Origin: Sesamum alatum
Taxonomy: Eukaryota; Streptophyta; Magnoliopsida; Lamiales; Pedaliaceae
NCBI GenBank assembly: GCA_034509735.1
Contig: JACGWO010000008.1
Location: 11,047,864 to 11,111,863, forward strand
Direction of reading: 5' to 3'
Length of the DNA: 64,000 bases
Shown in pieces: positions 1 through 11,637 of the stretch. Position 1 is the stretch's first letter. Each line of letters opens with the position of its first letter. Below the pieces are notes generated by a model, which made no database searches, was not told where the DNA came from, and saw only the letters and a list, made by a program, of their open reading frames with translations. The position numbers and the translations under genes are program-made.

Positions 1-3000
1 TTAGGCAAAGCTTCCAACAAAATAATTTTACCTTACTCAGGATTTTGGCATTCCATATAAACTTCCAACCATGGGTATGGTTGGCATGTACAATTAAACT
101 TGAATAGGCTGAGTGTTTTTGCTCCAAAGCAATAAGGTAGCCATTCTTGACACTATAAGATCCATCTTTCAAAAAGTACCAGCAAATAAAATCTGGACAC
201 CCTTCCCTTTGTAAAGGAATATGAAGGATATCTACTTTATCACATTCCAGGAACAAGTTATCAATGATATCCATATCCAAAGTCTTCGTATTTGGGTTAA
301 TAAGGGCAGAAACTTTAGCATCATCCAATCCTCCAGGAGGCTTTGTCATGGGTAAAGTTGTAGGTCTGGGAAGCCCCTCATCTTGTTAGATTTTCACCTC
401 CATGCCCGTTCCAATCTGCCATCGTAAACTTGCATTTAGGACGTCCCGCCCGCTGAGTATAGATCTAGGTTAGTGAAGGACGGTAACAGCAGCTAAGAAC
501 AACGTGTTATGGTGGTATTTTGCCTTGAGAACTTGAGCAAGAAGGCAGTGAGGTTTTTCACTAATCTCCATAGTTGATTGGCAAGCATGGCCGAGTTAAA
601 AGCCTTCAAAGATAGAAATCCTAACCATCCATCAAATTTTCATTTACACAATGTTCTCCAAGTAATAGAATGTATATTCCATTGATCTTTGTTGTTACAG
701 AAAAAAAAAAAATCGTCCTCATGGCCTGAATCTCCTTGAGCAAAGAATCATGGAGTCTGAACACACTCATCACATAGGTTGGGATAGTCTGAATGACTGA
801 TTTTATTTGAATCTCTTTTCCGGCATGAGAATGATTCCTATGTTCCAATCTTGGACCCTCTGCCAAACCCTGTCTCATATATAGTTGGGAGTCCAAGATA
901 TCTATCTTGATAGTTTTCCCATCTTAACTCCAAAATGGTAGGAATCTGCCTCCCCACTTGAGGATCGATGTTTGGACTTAACACAGCCAATGATTTACTG
1001 ATATTTGACATGTTTTCCTGAGGCCCTAGCATAAGTATCCAGCAGCCCTCCGATGCAATGCATGTCTCCTAATATGGCTTGACAGTAAATTTGTGTGTTG
1101 TCCGCGAAGATGAGGTGTGTGATCGAAGGGGCTCTCCATTATCGCCACCCCCTTATTGTGACCATCCCTTTCTGTGCATAATAAGAACACATATGGGGAT
1201 AGAGAGTCCCCCTGTCGGAGACCTCTAGTGGGGGGAAAGGGATCCAAATTCATAACCATTTAACAAAAAAGAATATGACAGGGAAGAAACACACGCCATA
1301 ACAATATGAACAAAGCGATTATCAAAGCCTTGTCTACGTAGAATTTTCACCAAGAAACGCCATTCAACTTTGTCATAGGCTTTACTAATGTAAAGCATAA
1401 TGGCCGCATGTCCCCGTATGCCCCAATTTTTGGTACAAAGCGAATGGTTAATTTTGAATGCAATGAGGACGTTATTGTTGATCAAATGTCCGAGAATGAA
1501 TGCAGATTGATTTTGTGAAATTATATGATGGATGAGGGGTTTAAGTATGTTAGCAATAGTTTTTCATGCAATCTTATATATAACATTGCACAGACTTATA
1601 GGACAAAACTGAGAAAATGATACAGGACGACGAGATTTGGGAATTAACATAATTTGAGTATGATTCATGTTATTCTCGCTAGTCCTCGAATTCAAAAACT
1701 TAAGAACACAACGAATAACACCATGCTTGATAATATGCTATAAACAATGATAAAAGATTGGAGACATTCCATTGAGTCCGAGTGATTTGAGGGAAGCCTT
1801 TTGGAAAATTGCCTTTGTTATCTCTTCTTCAGTGTACGGTAACAGGAAAGGTTGGTCCATTTCCCAGTCCACCCTCTGTGATGCCACTTCAATTCCTTCT
1901 TCCCACATCATCAATCAAGGGATAGTCGGATCTAAATACCTCTAAAAAATGTCATGATTAAATGTTGTAGACCTTCCGTCTCCTCAATCCAATTCATTCC
2001 TATCCATGAGTCTTAAATTCTTGTTCGTCTTACGTTGTCTATTAGTTGGTTCATAAAAAATGATGTATTGTTATGGCCATATTGTAGGCATTGTGCTTTG
2101 CCACATTGCTTCAAATACACCTCCTTTCGGCTAAGAAGATCGTCCAATTTCCTTTGAGAATTAATCTCCTGCATTCTACTGCTTGAATCAAAATTGCCCT
2201 TTCTAATGTGCACCAGTTGTTTCTCCAGCCAAAGATCTGCTTTTGAACACTGCCTGCACTCCTCTGTTTCTGCCACAAATCAAGCCTTTCTTTGCATGTT
2301 TGAATCTTGTCAAGGAATGAAGGTACGCCCTGATGTTTAAGTTGTAGGCCCAAACTCATGAAATTAAGCTCCTGCATCCATCGGATGTAATCCATGCAAG
2401 CACAAAACGGAGAGGCTTCTTGGAATGTGCTTAAATGGTAATCAAGTTCTCAGGGTTCACAAGGATTGCAACGTAGTCCGAGTAAGGCCTAGGAATAGTT
2501 TTAACACTGACTTGAGGGAAAGCATCAATCCAAACCAGTGTTGCGCATGCTCTGTTGGAACGCTCTCGAATAGTATGTGGAGACTCATGCTTGTTGCACC
2601 ATGTTAAAAACTCTCCTAAGGAACTGAGATCTTGTAGCCCAATGAAATGAAGAGTTTCCCTAAAGTCCCTAATCTGCCAATTCAGTCTTTGTGCACTGCC
2701 TTCCTCTTCCGAATGATCGATAAGCTCATTAAACAACCAAGAAAAATCAAAAGTCTCCGGAACTGAGTACTATAGGCCCATGTTTGCTTCCTCTTAGAGG
2801 CTTCGGGTTCTCCATAAAAGCTAGTCATTCTGTAGGAGGGGGATGAATCGGTTTCCTACACAGTAACAATGATATGATTCTGAGAATAGGTTTGGACATT
2901 CACCGAAGTAGACTTACTCTATAATAATGTTAGTCCTCCACCTCAGCCTCGAGACTCAACACAAAAACCATACATGCCAAGTTTCCTCCTAATATTCACA

Positions 3001-3124
3001 ATTTTTTTTATTGCTTTTCATTTCCATCAAGAACACAATCTCGGGGTTGTGGGTGCAGATCAACCCACATAAACCATGAATTGTCCAAGGCCCCCGAGCC
3101 CTTGGCATTTCCAAGCTTGGAGAA
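1..3124 (-). pseudogene. LINE ORF2 (endonuclease, reverse transcriptase, zf-RVT), broken
   Basis: On the minus strand an apurinic-like endonuclease can be followed from about 3115 (GLGGLG/WTIHGLCG-like start, then PEIVFLMEM) to its C-terminal half at 2736-2431 (GLQDLSSLGEFLTW and a degraded SDH-like motif as PYSDYVAIL). Reverse transcriptase motif A appears at about 1400-1370 as LYISKAYDKVEW, where the catalytic Asp of the usual LDxSKAYD is Tyr. Motif B, RGLRQGDSLSPYVF, is at about 1230-1180. Motif C reads FADN instead of FADD at about 1110-1095. At the window edge (150-1) WKFIWNAKILSKVKLFCWKL matches the start of the zf-RVT region. Two catalytic positions are lost and the frame is broken many times, so the enzyme is dead. 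Confidence 0.7.
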
Positions 3125-4482
3125 TCATTGATCTCGTGGGGATTTCTCCACAGTCTCTGCCGCTAGTAAATCAATAGAGTCATCTGATATCCATTCATCC
3201 ATGAGCCGTCGAGAAACCTTAGAGATGATGTCTGCTGAAGTGGGATTTGATACTTGATGTTTTCGTTTTCTAGGCACTGATATAATACGTGAAATGAGGG
3301 TTGGGTGGTTGTAGATTTCTTGTTTGATTTTGGGTGCTATAGAAATGGAGGTGTGGAGAATGTGATATGAATGTTGGGCGAGTTGGTCAGCTTGGCGGTG
3401 GTGAACGGGTAAGGGTGAAGGTTTGGGAAGATTCATTTCTACGTGGGGGATTTTGTTGAGTGGGGGAGTTTATGCGATGGTGGATATTTGAAGGTTTGAT
3501 AAGGTGTGGTATGTATGAAGCTGGGTCAGTGTTTGTTTGCATGGGGGCAGTAATAAGGAGAGAGGCAATGGGGTGCCATATGGGTGCAACAGAGGGTGAT
3601 TCATTTGTTTGGCTTAGGGAATGGCGTGGGTTTTCCCGTTTGAATACAGTAGTAAGCGTACCAATAGAATTCATGAATTGAACATTAGTAGGCATTTCAA
3701 GAAGTTGTGACCTGAGATTCTAATTAGGCAGTCAATGAGTATTATTAACAAACCTAGGTTTGGATAAGATTGGAGACTCATTGGAATTTATATAGTTGCA
3801 GCCTGTTCCAAGCACCATTCGTATTTGTCGCCCTAAGCCAGTGTCCATACAGGGTGTTCTTTCTCGGATCAACGAAGTCCTTCTCAAGTTCTTTCTCACA
3901 GAACTTGATAAATGCCCCAACTGTCCACAGAGATAACAAAAAAATTGGTAGTCTCTCATACGAGAAAGATACCACGATTTCATCCCCATATGCGCTCTGG
4001 AACCTAGAACTCATTTGAGAGAGAGGCTAACATCTAATCCCACTCTGGTTCGCATGGAAGCACCCCATAATTTGTGTGAACCCTCCATGTACACATCCTT
4101 GAAACGATCGAGTTGGTTGCCAATAAATTTTGGATGCCCCGTTTCATATTACCGGCAGGTAGATCATGTACCCAAATATGGAAATCGACCCAATTGAGAT
4201 CCACATTAATAGGGTTGTCATTTCCATTCACCATGTGGAGTATCAGAAGTTGCTTCTCAAAAGCTCAGGCCATTATAAAAAAACCCTCTTCCTGCCCAGC
4301 GAAAGCTCAAATCGAAACAATAATTTGTTATTTTCGATCAACTTGATTTCCATCTTCCTCATATTGAAAGTTGAGGTTAGATCGAGTTGTTCAAAGCGAG
4401 TCAAGATTGAAACTTTTGCGTGATAGGATCCGACCCACCAAACAGAACCCATTCGGCTCATCATCGTTCGCCCAAACCCCAA
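3125..4482 (-). pseudogene. LINE ORF1 (gag-like, DUF4283 and zinc knuckle), broken
   Basis: This is the RNA-binding ORF1 of the degenerate LINE. Frames covering 4482-4273, 4234-4034, 4014-3778 and 3989-3732 carry successive parts: a DUF4283-like region with WVDFHIWVHDLPAGNM (about 4205-4155), then FCYLCGQLGH, the start of a CX2CX4HX4C zinc knuckle (about 3940-3910) whose last cysteine is not in the same frame. A C-terminal tail continues to a stop at 3125. At least three frame changes are needed to follow it. In the family this protein binds element RNA to form a ribonucleoprotein; this copy cannot encode it. The endonuclease of ORF2 begins directly after its end. Confidence 0.65.
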
Positions 4483-4490
4483 TCGCTTAG

Positions 4491-5040
4491 AACATCGTTG
4501 CTCTTCTCATCCTCCCTTATAGTAAGTGCACGTTTCAAATAGATAAAAAACCGAATCCATAAAAAACAATCTGTGCAGGGGGAATATGATGGTATCACGA
4601 AAGGTGGATCAAGGAATAATCCATCGTTTGAAGTAAAGGAAACCTATAAATTCAATAAACAAAGCCAATTAAGACAAACAACGAGTGAAAAAATGATCGA
4701 TTAATGGAAAACAAATAGATCACCCAAAGTTGACAAAGAAAAAACCAAAGGAATAATAAAAGAGCTACAAGCCGGCATCAACAGATCATTACTCAAAGTA
4801 TATAATTGTCATCTGGTGAATTTCTAGAGTCAAGGCACAGACAAAATATGATTTAGGACAAAAAAAACTAGCCACACTCGTAGAGAGAGAAAAAGGCCCA
4901 TCGGAGAGATAATATCATGTTGAATTTTGGATGGCCTTGAAGAATGCTGAGGGCATCCTTGTGAATGTTACAACCTTGCATATATTAAGTGATGAAAAAA
5001 AATATTATCATGATAATATTTTTCACATAATTATTAGTAA
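4491..5040. other. Noncoding flank of the LINE, no feature seen
   Basis: This stretch holds no reading frame longer than chance and no recognised repeat end. The part next to 4490 may be 5' UTR of the minus-strand LINE, but its edge cannot be fixed. The rest is ordinary AT-rich intergenic sequence up to the target duplication at 5041. Confidence 0.4.
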
Positions 5041-5049
5041 TAAGGTTTA

Positions 5050-5548
5050 GGGTTAATTACACTTAGACCCCCTCTGAAAATGCATAATTACACTTTCCCC
5101 CAAAGAAGTTTTGAAATTACACTTACACCCCCTCCAAAAATTCTCTGTTTACACTTGACCCCCATTCCTTAAAGTTTGGATGAAAAATGTTCACGCCAAC
5201 AAAAATAATTACAATTTTTTTCAATTTTTCCCATTATTTAACATTTTCATGTATATTTTTGTACTTATAAGAGGATAAGTGTAATACATACATATAGAGT
5301 GAGGCCAATATTATTATATTTTTTCCTTATAAGTACAAAATTGTTATACGAGAATGTTAAGCGAAAGGTAGAATTGAAAATTTGTGTAATTATTTTTGTT
5401 GAAATGAACATTTTCCGTCAAAACTGTAACGAATGGAGGTCGGGTGTAAACAAAGAATTTTCAAAGGGGGTGTGAGTGTAATTTCAAAACTTCTTTGGGG
5501 GAAAGTGTAACTATGCATTTTCAGAGGGGGTCTAAGTGTAATTAACCC
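5050..5548. mobile_element. MULE-like foldback MITE with perfect 9-bp target duplication
   Basis: The two halves of this 499-bp element are inverted copies of each other over almost the whole length. It starts GGGTTAATTACACTTAGACC and ends with the reverse complement, GGTCTAAGTGTAATTAACCC. The flanks carry the perfect direct repeat TAAGGTTTA at 5041-5049 and 5549-5557. A 9-bp target duplication is the hallmark of Mutator-like elements. There is no coding capacity, so it must have been moved by a transposase in trans. Related, more decayed copies are at 8810 and, with a similar terminus, at 5787, 10609 and 60494. Confidence 0.88.
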
Positions 5549-5786
5549 TAAGGTTTATGTTTAAGTCCCCATTGCACTTGTGCTTAATAATAACAAAATC
5601 TCGTTATTGACCATTTTTTTTCTCATTATAGACGTATCATTAATTGTCAATAGGACAATTTGTCATACAAATTCGTGTCGTTATTAACACATTATTATGA
5701 AAATAAAAATTAGGTCAATATAATTGATTAGTGCGAAATTATTAAGGTTATTGCTAATTAATATGTATCATTAATAATAATTTTAA

Positions 5787-6578
5787 GGGTTAAAATACAG
5801 TTACCACCCCTAAAGTATCCCTTACACGATTACCTCCTTAAAGTATTAAAACATTCATAAATTCCCCTGACACTCGAATTTCTTTAATTTTTAAGTTTAA
5901 AAAGTCTATTTTGCGCTTACTAAAACTTATTTTGAAAAATTAAATAAATTTCTAAAATATTAAAATTACCCTTTGTCGAGCTCTATCTAATTATAGTTTT
6001 ACTTGTTCATCGAACTCATTTTATTTTTGTAATCCTAAAGTACTTGGAGCTCATATTTATTTAGTTTAACTTATTTATCAAATCAAATTAAAAATAAATT
6101 TATACATATATATATTTATTATATATTTACTTAAACAAACATACAATTAATAAAACCAAAAGGGTTGATGAGCTAATAAGAAAATATAGAATTAATATAT
6201 ATTAATACATATATATATGGTAATTATATAACTGTAGTGATTGTATGCATGTATAAATGTATTTTTAACTTGGTTTGACGAATAAGTGAAACTAAAATAA
6301 AATGAGCTCCAAATACTTTAGGATTATAAAAATAAATAGAGCTCGATGAACAAGTGAAACAAGAATTAAACAAAGCTTCAAAAAGATTGATTTTAGTATT
6401 TTAAAAATCACTTTAATTTTTTTTTTCAAAAATCAATTTTCATTAAGAGTAAAATGGAATTTTCAAACTTCCAAAAAAGAAGTTAGAAGGTCACTCTTTT
6501 TTTTTTTTAAAGATTTTAACACTTTAAGGAGATAATTGATGTGGTGAATACTTAAGGAGTGGTAACTGTATTTAACCC
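5787..6578. mobile_element. MULE-like foldback element with 9-bp target duplication (8/9)
   Basis: This 792-bp element begins GGGTTAAAATACAGTTACCA and ends TGGTAACTGTATTTAACCC. The inverted similarity continues inward: a segment around 6000-6060 (containing GAGCTC and a TTTAGTTT run) reappears reversed around 6280-6345. Flanks are TAATTTTAA (5778-5786) and TAATTTTTA (6579-6587), a 9-bp duplication with one mismatch. It has no coding potential. The terminal GGGTTAA and the duplication length link it to the element at 5050-5548, although the interiors differ. Confidence 0.8.
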
Positions 6579-6680
6579 TAATTTTTATACACTTATAATC
6601 TATGATGCGGGTTATTATGATTACAAAAAGTTAATATCTATTTTTGGGAGGCCGATGCTCCTAATTTTGTGTGTTATATA

Positions 6681-7445
6681 TCTATACTATTTTATTAAGG
6701 AAGAGCACCTCTTTGGTGTCTTTCCCAAATTTGTCTGTCAATTTATTGTATAATTATTAATTTATTTAATATTTTAATTATTATTATTCTCTTTTATCAA
6801 CTTCTTATTTTTCTCTCACTTCTCGACTTCCCATTTTCTCACTTTCAACTTCCATATCCCTTTTTCTTCTCTCATTTTCTTTCACTAATTTTTTATCTTT
6901 TTCTATTTTTAATAGTTTAGAATCTAATTAATTTTTTTAACAAATAAATATTTTATAAAAATTTAAATTAATTGTGCACACACATTTAAGTTTGCCACAT
7001 TTATTAGTACTAATTATTGGGCTAGGTGCGAATAGAGAAGGGTTATTTCCAACTTAAAATTTATTTGGTTGGGGTCAAAAATAGGTGTATAATAAAAGTG
7101 GAAGTAGAAAGACATGTATAAGAAAAAGTTCAATGTTTTGTTAGGAAGAATATATAGAGGGAAAGTAAAATTGGATGTATGTGGAATCTTTCCGTAGTCT
7201 AATTTTGTTTTCATTCAAAATTGCGCGGAAAAATGAAAGTATAAAGTCAAAAAGACCATATATATATTATTTTTATTTAACCTATTACCCATTATATATC
7301 ATTTCCCACCAATTGTTTTTTCCTTCTTGTTGATTATACTGGTACATATTTTTTGAGAAAAGATAATCAAAATCATAGAAAAAACTACTACATAGAAGTT
7401 ATAGTTAGGTAGACATGCTTCGCTTATGTGTTTTTTCAGAAATTT
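6681..7445 (+). mobile_element. Possible Helitron-like element
   Basis: TCTATACTATTTTATTAAGG at 6681 resembles the TC-initiated 5' terminus of non-autonomous Helitrons in dicots, and it follows an A as expected for insertion between A and T. A weak hairpin, ACAT-GCTTCGCTT-ATGT at about 7413-7430 followed by a T run, resembles the 3' subterminal hairpin of these elements, but the terminal CTRR is not intact. There is no coding sequence. The 3' boundary and the assignment are both tentative. Confidence 0.3.
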
Positions 7446-8809
7446 TTTATCGTTAATTGATAGTATTTTTTGTTTTATTTTAAACTGAATTATTTTAGAA
7501 TAAATGAACTATACTCATTTTGATGAATTTTTTTATTAATAATAAGTATTATTATTCTTGTTTGATGAATAATTTTATTAATAAGGTGATGAAATTTTTA
7601 TACACTAAAATTATTTTAGTATAATATTAATTTGTTTATTTTCTAACACAAAATGAAAATAAAGAGATAATCAATAAAATTCTAATAATTAATCTTTTAC
7701 ATTTACTCCACTTTCAATCATAAAAAAAAAAAAAAACTATTATTCAACCCCCTAGTGCCCCTCTGCCTTTTCGCTTTCCTTTTCTTTTTATTTAAACCAA
7801 ACGAACCCCTAAACTTAACTACATAATCATTAGCACCCTGATTGTGTTAATTATTCAATATTTTCTTTTCTTTTACTGCATAAATTCATACAATTACATC
7901 ATAACTTCAATAACTCAAAACTATTACAACAATAAATCAATATCAAATATTTATATTTAATAAATAATTACTATTAAAATAAAATAACAACTCATGTATA
8001 AAAGTTCTCGAATTCATAATTTTATAATTATGGAACTTCAATTTTATCAATTAAATTATTTTTTAATTGGCGTGTTTATTATTTCATTTAATTACGCAGC
8101 AACATGACCACCTCCCACTTGAAATATTTCGGCAGCCACGACATCAACCCAGTACGTAACGCTCCTAGACACAAACAACACTAGACACAGACGCCAAGCC
8201 ACTCAAATCGAACTTAATTAATACATTTCATAACCAAGTAGAGCATATAGATCTACATTAATACAAATTAATTATTTATTAACGTACTAAATAATAAATT
8301 AACATAATTAGTCAACGGTCAGATACCACTTAATTACGTCATCAATTCTGATCGCAGTGACGTCAGTGCACATTATTTGAAGTGATTAGTACGTAGAATG
8401 CAAATTGCAAATCACTTTCTTGATTAGCTGATAATTATTACATGGGTTGTCGTGTTCGGACATTAATCTACGAGGGAGATGCTCCAACTTGCCTTGAGCC
8501 ATCAAAGTTCCAGGCTGAGCTCTTTTGTCTTATTGCCACATAAGGCCAATTAAATTATTACCACATGTTTAGTTTGACTGATTATTACTTAATAATTATT
8601 AAGACTTGGTCTCAGACATCGTACTGCGGTGATTATTTATAAGTTAATTACGCAGCCGGTCTAATTAAGTGTGATTTGGGGAACATCAACAGCAAACATG
8701 GGTACTTGTAAAATGATATAGTGTTTAGAGCCATCACCACCACCAACTCAGGTGACATTTTTTGAAACTATTTAATTTTCTATATATATGGGGTTGTAAA
8801 TTCTTTTTT
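7446..8809. other. AT-rich intergenic sequence, no gene seen
   Basis: It contains an A run near 7722-7736, a long AT-rich stretch to about 8090, and a slightly less AT-rich part (about 8100-8700) that does not look like any repeat in the window and may be low-copy host sequence. No reading frame here has recognisable protein similarity. Confidence 0.4.
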
Positions 8810-9312
8810 GGGTTAATTACACTTGAACCCCCTCTGAAAATGCATAATTAAACTTTCCTTCAAAATCTTTTTTAAATTACATTTATATCCTTTTCGAAAA
8901 TTCTCTGTTTACATTTGACCTCCATTCATTAAAGTATGGAGGGAAATTTTTAACTCAACAAAATTAATTGCATAAATTTGTAATTTTACTTTTCATTTAA
9001 CATTTTCGTGTAATAATTTTGTACTTATAAAGAAAAAATATAATAATCTTGACATCACTCCATATATATACATTACATTTATCCTCTTATAAGTGCAAAA
9101 ATATACATGGGAATGTTAAATGATGGAAAAAATTGAATATCTATGTAGTTATTTTTGTTGACGTGAATATTTTTCGTTCAAGCTCTAACGGATAGGGGTT
9201 AGGTGTAAATAGAGAATTTTTGGAGGGGTGTAAGTGTAGTTTCAAAACTTTGGGGAAAAGTGTAATTATGTATTCTTAGAGGGGTCTAAGTGTAACATCA
9301 AATCCTTTTCTT
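8810..9312. mobile_element. MULE-like foldback MITE, decayed sister of the 5050 element
   Basis: It starts GGGTTAATTACACTTGAACC and follows the 5050-5548 element along its length, including the block with AAAATGCATAATTA and the mirrored end AGAGGGGTCTAAGTGTAA near 9275-9294. The right terminus is degraded (AACATCAAATCC instead of AATTAACCC), so the edge is approximate. A 9-bp duplication is only suggested (TTCTTTTTT at 8801-8809 against TTTTCTTTT after 9312). It is noncoding and more diverged than its sister, so probably an older insertion. Confidence 0.75.
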
Positions 9313-10184
9313 TTCTATAATTTGACCCATTCATCCTGGTTAGCCATTGGTTGTTATTGGTGATGTGGATATTTTAGTTAAAATAAGAAAATATTGATGA
9401 AGTAGGAAGTAATAAAATTTGACAAAATAATTGAAGAATTCGTCTCTAAGTATCACATAAGTCGATATTAATAAATAAAAAATAGTGTATTTTTGTATGA
9501 ATTTCCACAAATGAATTTTTTTTTAATTGAAAGCGATGAATTTTATTAAATAAAATAAATGAGTATAATCAATTCTGGATAGTGGACGAAATAAAAAAAT
9601 TTCACAACGAATTGTGACTCCAAATGACTATGTTGTGAGGGATTAAATGCTCCTCCAAAAGACGATCGCCCCGTAACTCCGCCCAAGTCCAAATTTATGA
9701 TCATTAAAAGTTTCATCGTCAAACCACACATTTCAAGTACTACATTTTGGATTTCTATCGACCTAAACGCTCCCAAATTGCATCCATTTTTTGTCTACAT
9801 CAAATATTTAAGATAAAAAGTTAATTTCGGGTCTAATTATATAACTTAGATATTTAAATATTAGTGTAATTTTCTTAGTAATTGATTACTAATTCGTGAT
9901 TAATATTTCTTAGTTAAGGATCTCTTATATGAAATGAAGTATTAATCACTGGGTGAAATAATAAAATGCACAAAGATGTGAAGTTGGTGGTTGTGCTTTA
10001 TATCTAAATTTCCTTTTTTCTAAAATAAATAAATAAATATGGATAGGTATAAAGACATTTGAATAGATTTGGAGATGGGATATTTTTTGTTCAAGTTCCC
10101 TTCAGCAGTTTTGCAGTCACAAGGATAATGGGAGTCTGAAATTGATTAAGATATTAAGTAATTTTGGTTAATCTTCACTGTTAT
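9313..10184. other. Intergenic sequence with a non-LTR 3' tail at 9517-9565
   Basis: Most of this stretch is unremarkable AT-rich DNA. On the minus strand at about 9565-9512 the sequence reads into ATTCATCGCTTTCAATTAAA followed by an A run, the same 3' tail as the SINE copies at 10195-10459 and 11282-11545. The body upstream of that tail (9566-9790) does not resemble those SINEs, and no tRNA-like head or convincing target duplication was found. It could be another SINE or LINE family sharing the tail. An open frame at 9776-9546 has no recognisable similarity. Confidence 0.4.
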
Positions 10185-10194
10185 GGATGATGAT

Positions 10195-10459
10195 TTTTTT
10201 TAAATGAAAGCGATGAATTATTATTAATTGAAATAAATCGATTACTATGAGTCTTGCCAAAATATCACTATCTAATGACAATTACAATAATCAAATCCTG
10301 ATTAACAATATCACATAAATTAAACCTAAACAACATCTTACTATTACAGTATACAAATCAACCTACTATGCAGTAGAAATATCAACCTATACGGGTTCGA
10401 ACCCATGATCTTTAACATCATGGGTCTCAACTTTATCGACTGAGCTAGGCTTCATCCGC
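10195..10459 (-). mobile_element. tRNA-derived SINE with 10-bp target duplication
   Basis: On the minus strand the element starts near 10459 with a tRNA-like head: an A box (TAGCTCAGTCGATAAAG) and a B box (GGGTTCGAACCC, 10398-10409) spaced as in an RNA polymerase III promoter. A body follows, then the tail ATTCATCGCTTTCATTT and a poly(A) run (T run on the plus strand from 10195). The direct repeat GGATGATGAT flanks it at 10185-10194 and 10460-10469. SINEs have no coding capacity and are mobilised by a partner LINE. A second copy in the opposite orientation lies 0.8 kb downstream. Confidence 0.88.
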
Positions 10460-10608
10460 GGATGATGATGTTTTTGTGGGTATGTGATATCAGGTGGAAA
10501 AGGCTAGTTTTCATAGACATAATATTGTTGAGTATTTTTGTAGAATATTATTAGCACTTTTTTCTTACATAGCTGCTTGTGTGTGATAGTTACCTTTAAT
10601 ATTATTGA

Positions 10609-11037
10609 GGGTAAATTACAGTTATATCTCTTGAGGTTTAATATAATTATAAATATTTTTTTGTTGTTTGAAAAATTACAAATATCTCTGAGATTGTAAC
10701 GTCTAACAAATAACTCATTTTCATCCAATTTTTATGGGTGAACAGACCAAAATGCCCTTATACAAATTGAGTTTTTTTATTTAATTCTTAAATTTTTTTG
10801 ACTTTTTTTAGACTACAATGCGCATGGAGAGGTTTCTTAAGTTTTTTCATAGATGAACAATAATGCAATTTGTCTCGACTAATTTTTTTATATTTTATAA
10901 AAAAAATCAAGGGCAAAATGATCAATTTTAGGCCTTTAGTTAAAAATTACAAACCTCATGGGAGTATTTATAATTTTTCAAACAATAAGGGTATTTATAA
11001 TTATACTAAACATCATAGGATGTAGTTGTAATTTACC
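10609..11037. mobile_element. MULE-like inverted-repeat element, terminus GGGTAAATTACAG
   Basis: It starts GGGTAAATTACAGTTATATC and ends GATGTAGTTGTAATTTACC, with further mirrored segments inside (AAAAATTACAAATATCTCTG at about 10671-10690 against TTTATAATTTTTCAAACAAT near 10966-10985). No clear 9-bp duplication remains, and the right end has lost its last base or bases. The same kind of element occurs at 60494-60885 with a recognisable 9-bp duplication, which supports the assignment. It is noncoding. Confidence 0.68.
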
Positions 11038-11281
11038 AAATTCTAATGTTCTAACATTGTCTTTGACAAAGCAATGCTAATTATAAATTTTATGTTAAGC
11101 TGCATATACAAATACTCTTGTTTCCAGTTGAGGTTGTATGTGCCCAGTTTATGATAAACAACAAACATACTCCTGCTAAAACTAGCTTGAAAATTCTTAT
11201 AATCTTTTGGCATTTGGCAAAATTAACTTCAGCACTTTCAACTTTTGCTTCCAACGGTTGTACCGTCAACCTTAGTTCCAA

Positions 11282-11545
11282 GCCGATGAGGCCTAATTCA
11301 ATAGGCGAAGTTGAGACCCAATAATTTTAGAGGTCATGGGTTCAAACCCCTGCGTGGAATGATGTTGCTAATGTATAGTAAGTATTATTTATATACTGTA
11401 TTAGTAAGGTGTTATTTAGGTTTAATTTATGTGATATTGTTGATCAAAATATGATTGTCGTCTCTATCCGATATTATTATTCGACGTGACTAATTGTAAT
11501 CGATTTACTTCAATTAATAAATTTCGTCGCTTTCAATTAAAAAAA
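11282..11545 (+). mobile_element. tRNA-derived SINE, second copy, with 12-bp target duplication
   Basis: This copy matches the minus-strand SINE at 10195-10459 along its length: a tRNA-like head (GTTGAGACCC, then a B-box-like GGGTTCAAACCCC at about 11338-11350), a shared body (AGGTTTAATTTATGTGATAT at about 11418-11437), and the tail TTTCGTCGCTTTCAATT plus a short poly(A). CCTTAGTTCCAA (11270-11281) and CCTTACTTCTAA (11546-11557) form a 12-bp duplication with two mismatches. It interrupts the minus-strand coding remnant described for 11090-13125. Confidence 0.87.
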
Positions 11546-11637
11546 CCTTACTTCTAAATTTAGTGTTAGTCAAGTTGATTGCTATTTTTTGCACGTGTTC
11601 ATTGTTAGCCTTGAGACTTTCATTGGATGCTTCTAAG

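Larger units (their letters stand above)
1..4490 (-). mobile_element. Degenerate L1-like LINE, cut by the left window edge
   Basis: Read on the minus strand, this stretch has the order typical of plant L1 LINEs: a gag-like ORF1 with a DUF4283-like region and a zinc knuckle (about 4480-3125), then ORF2 with endonuclease (about 3120-2430), reverse transcriptase (about 1900-600) and the start of a zf-RVT-like region (about 150-1). The 3' end and poly(A) lie beyond the window, so no target duplication can be checked. Both ORFs are full of stops and frameshifts, which marks an old copy. It differs clearly in sequence from the better preserved LINE at 13976-19551. The 5' end is set only by where ORF1 similarity fades. 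Confidence 0.8.

Noticed and set aside
8100..8700. Possible host promoter or exon in a less AT-rich stretch
   Set aside because: No reading frame with recognisable similarity, no clear TATA box with downstream ATG, no splice pattern that could be supported.
10390..10460. tRNA gene on the minus strand (A and B boxes, GGTTCGAACCC)
   Set aside because: The head continues into a body and poly(A) tail shared with a second copy, and the whole has a target duplication. No acceptor stem forms. It is a SINE head.
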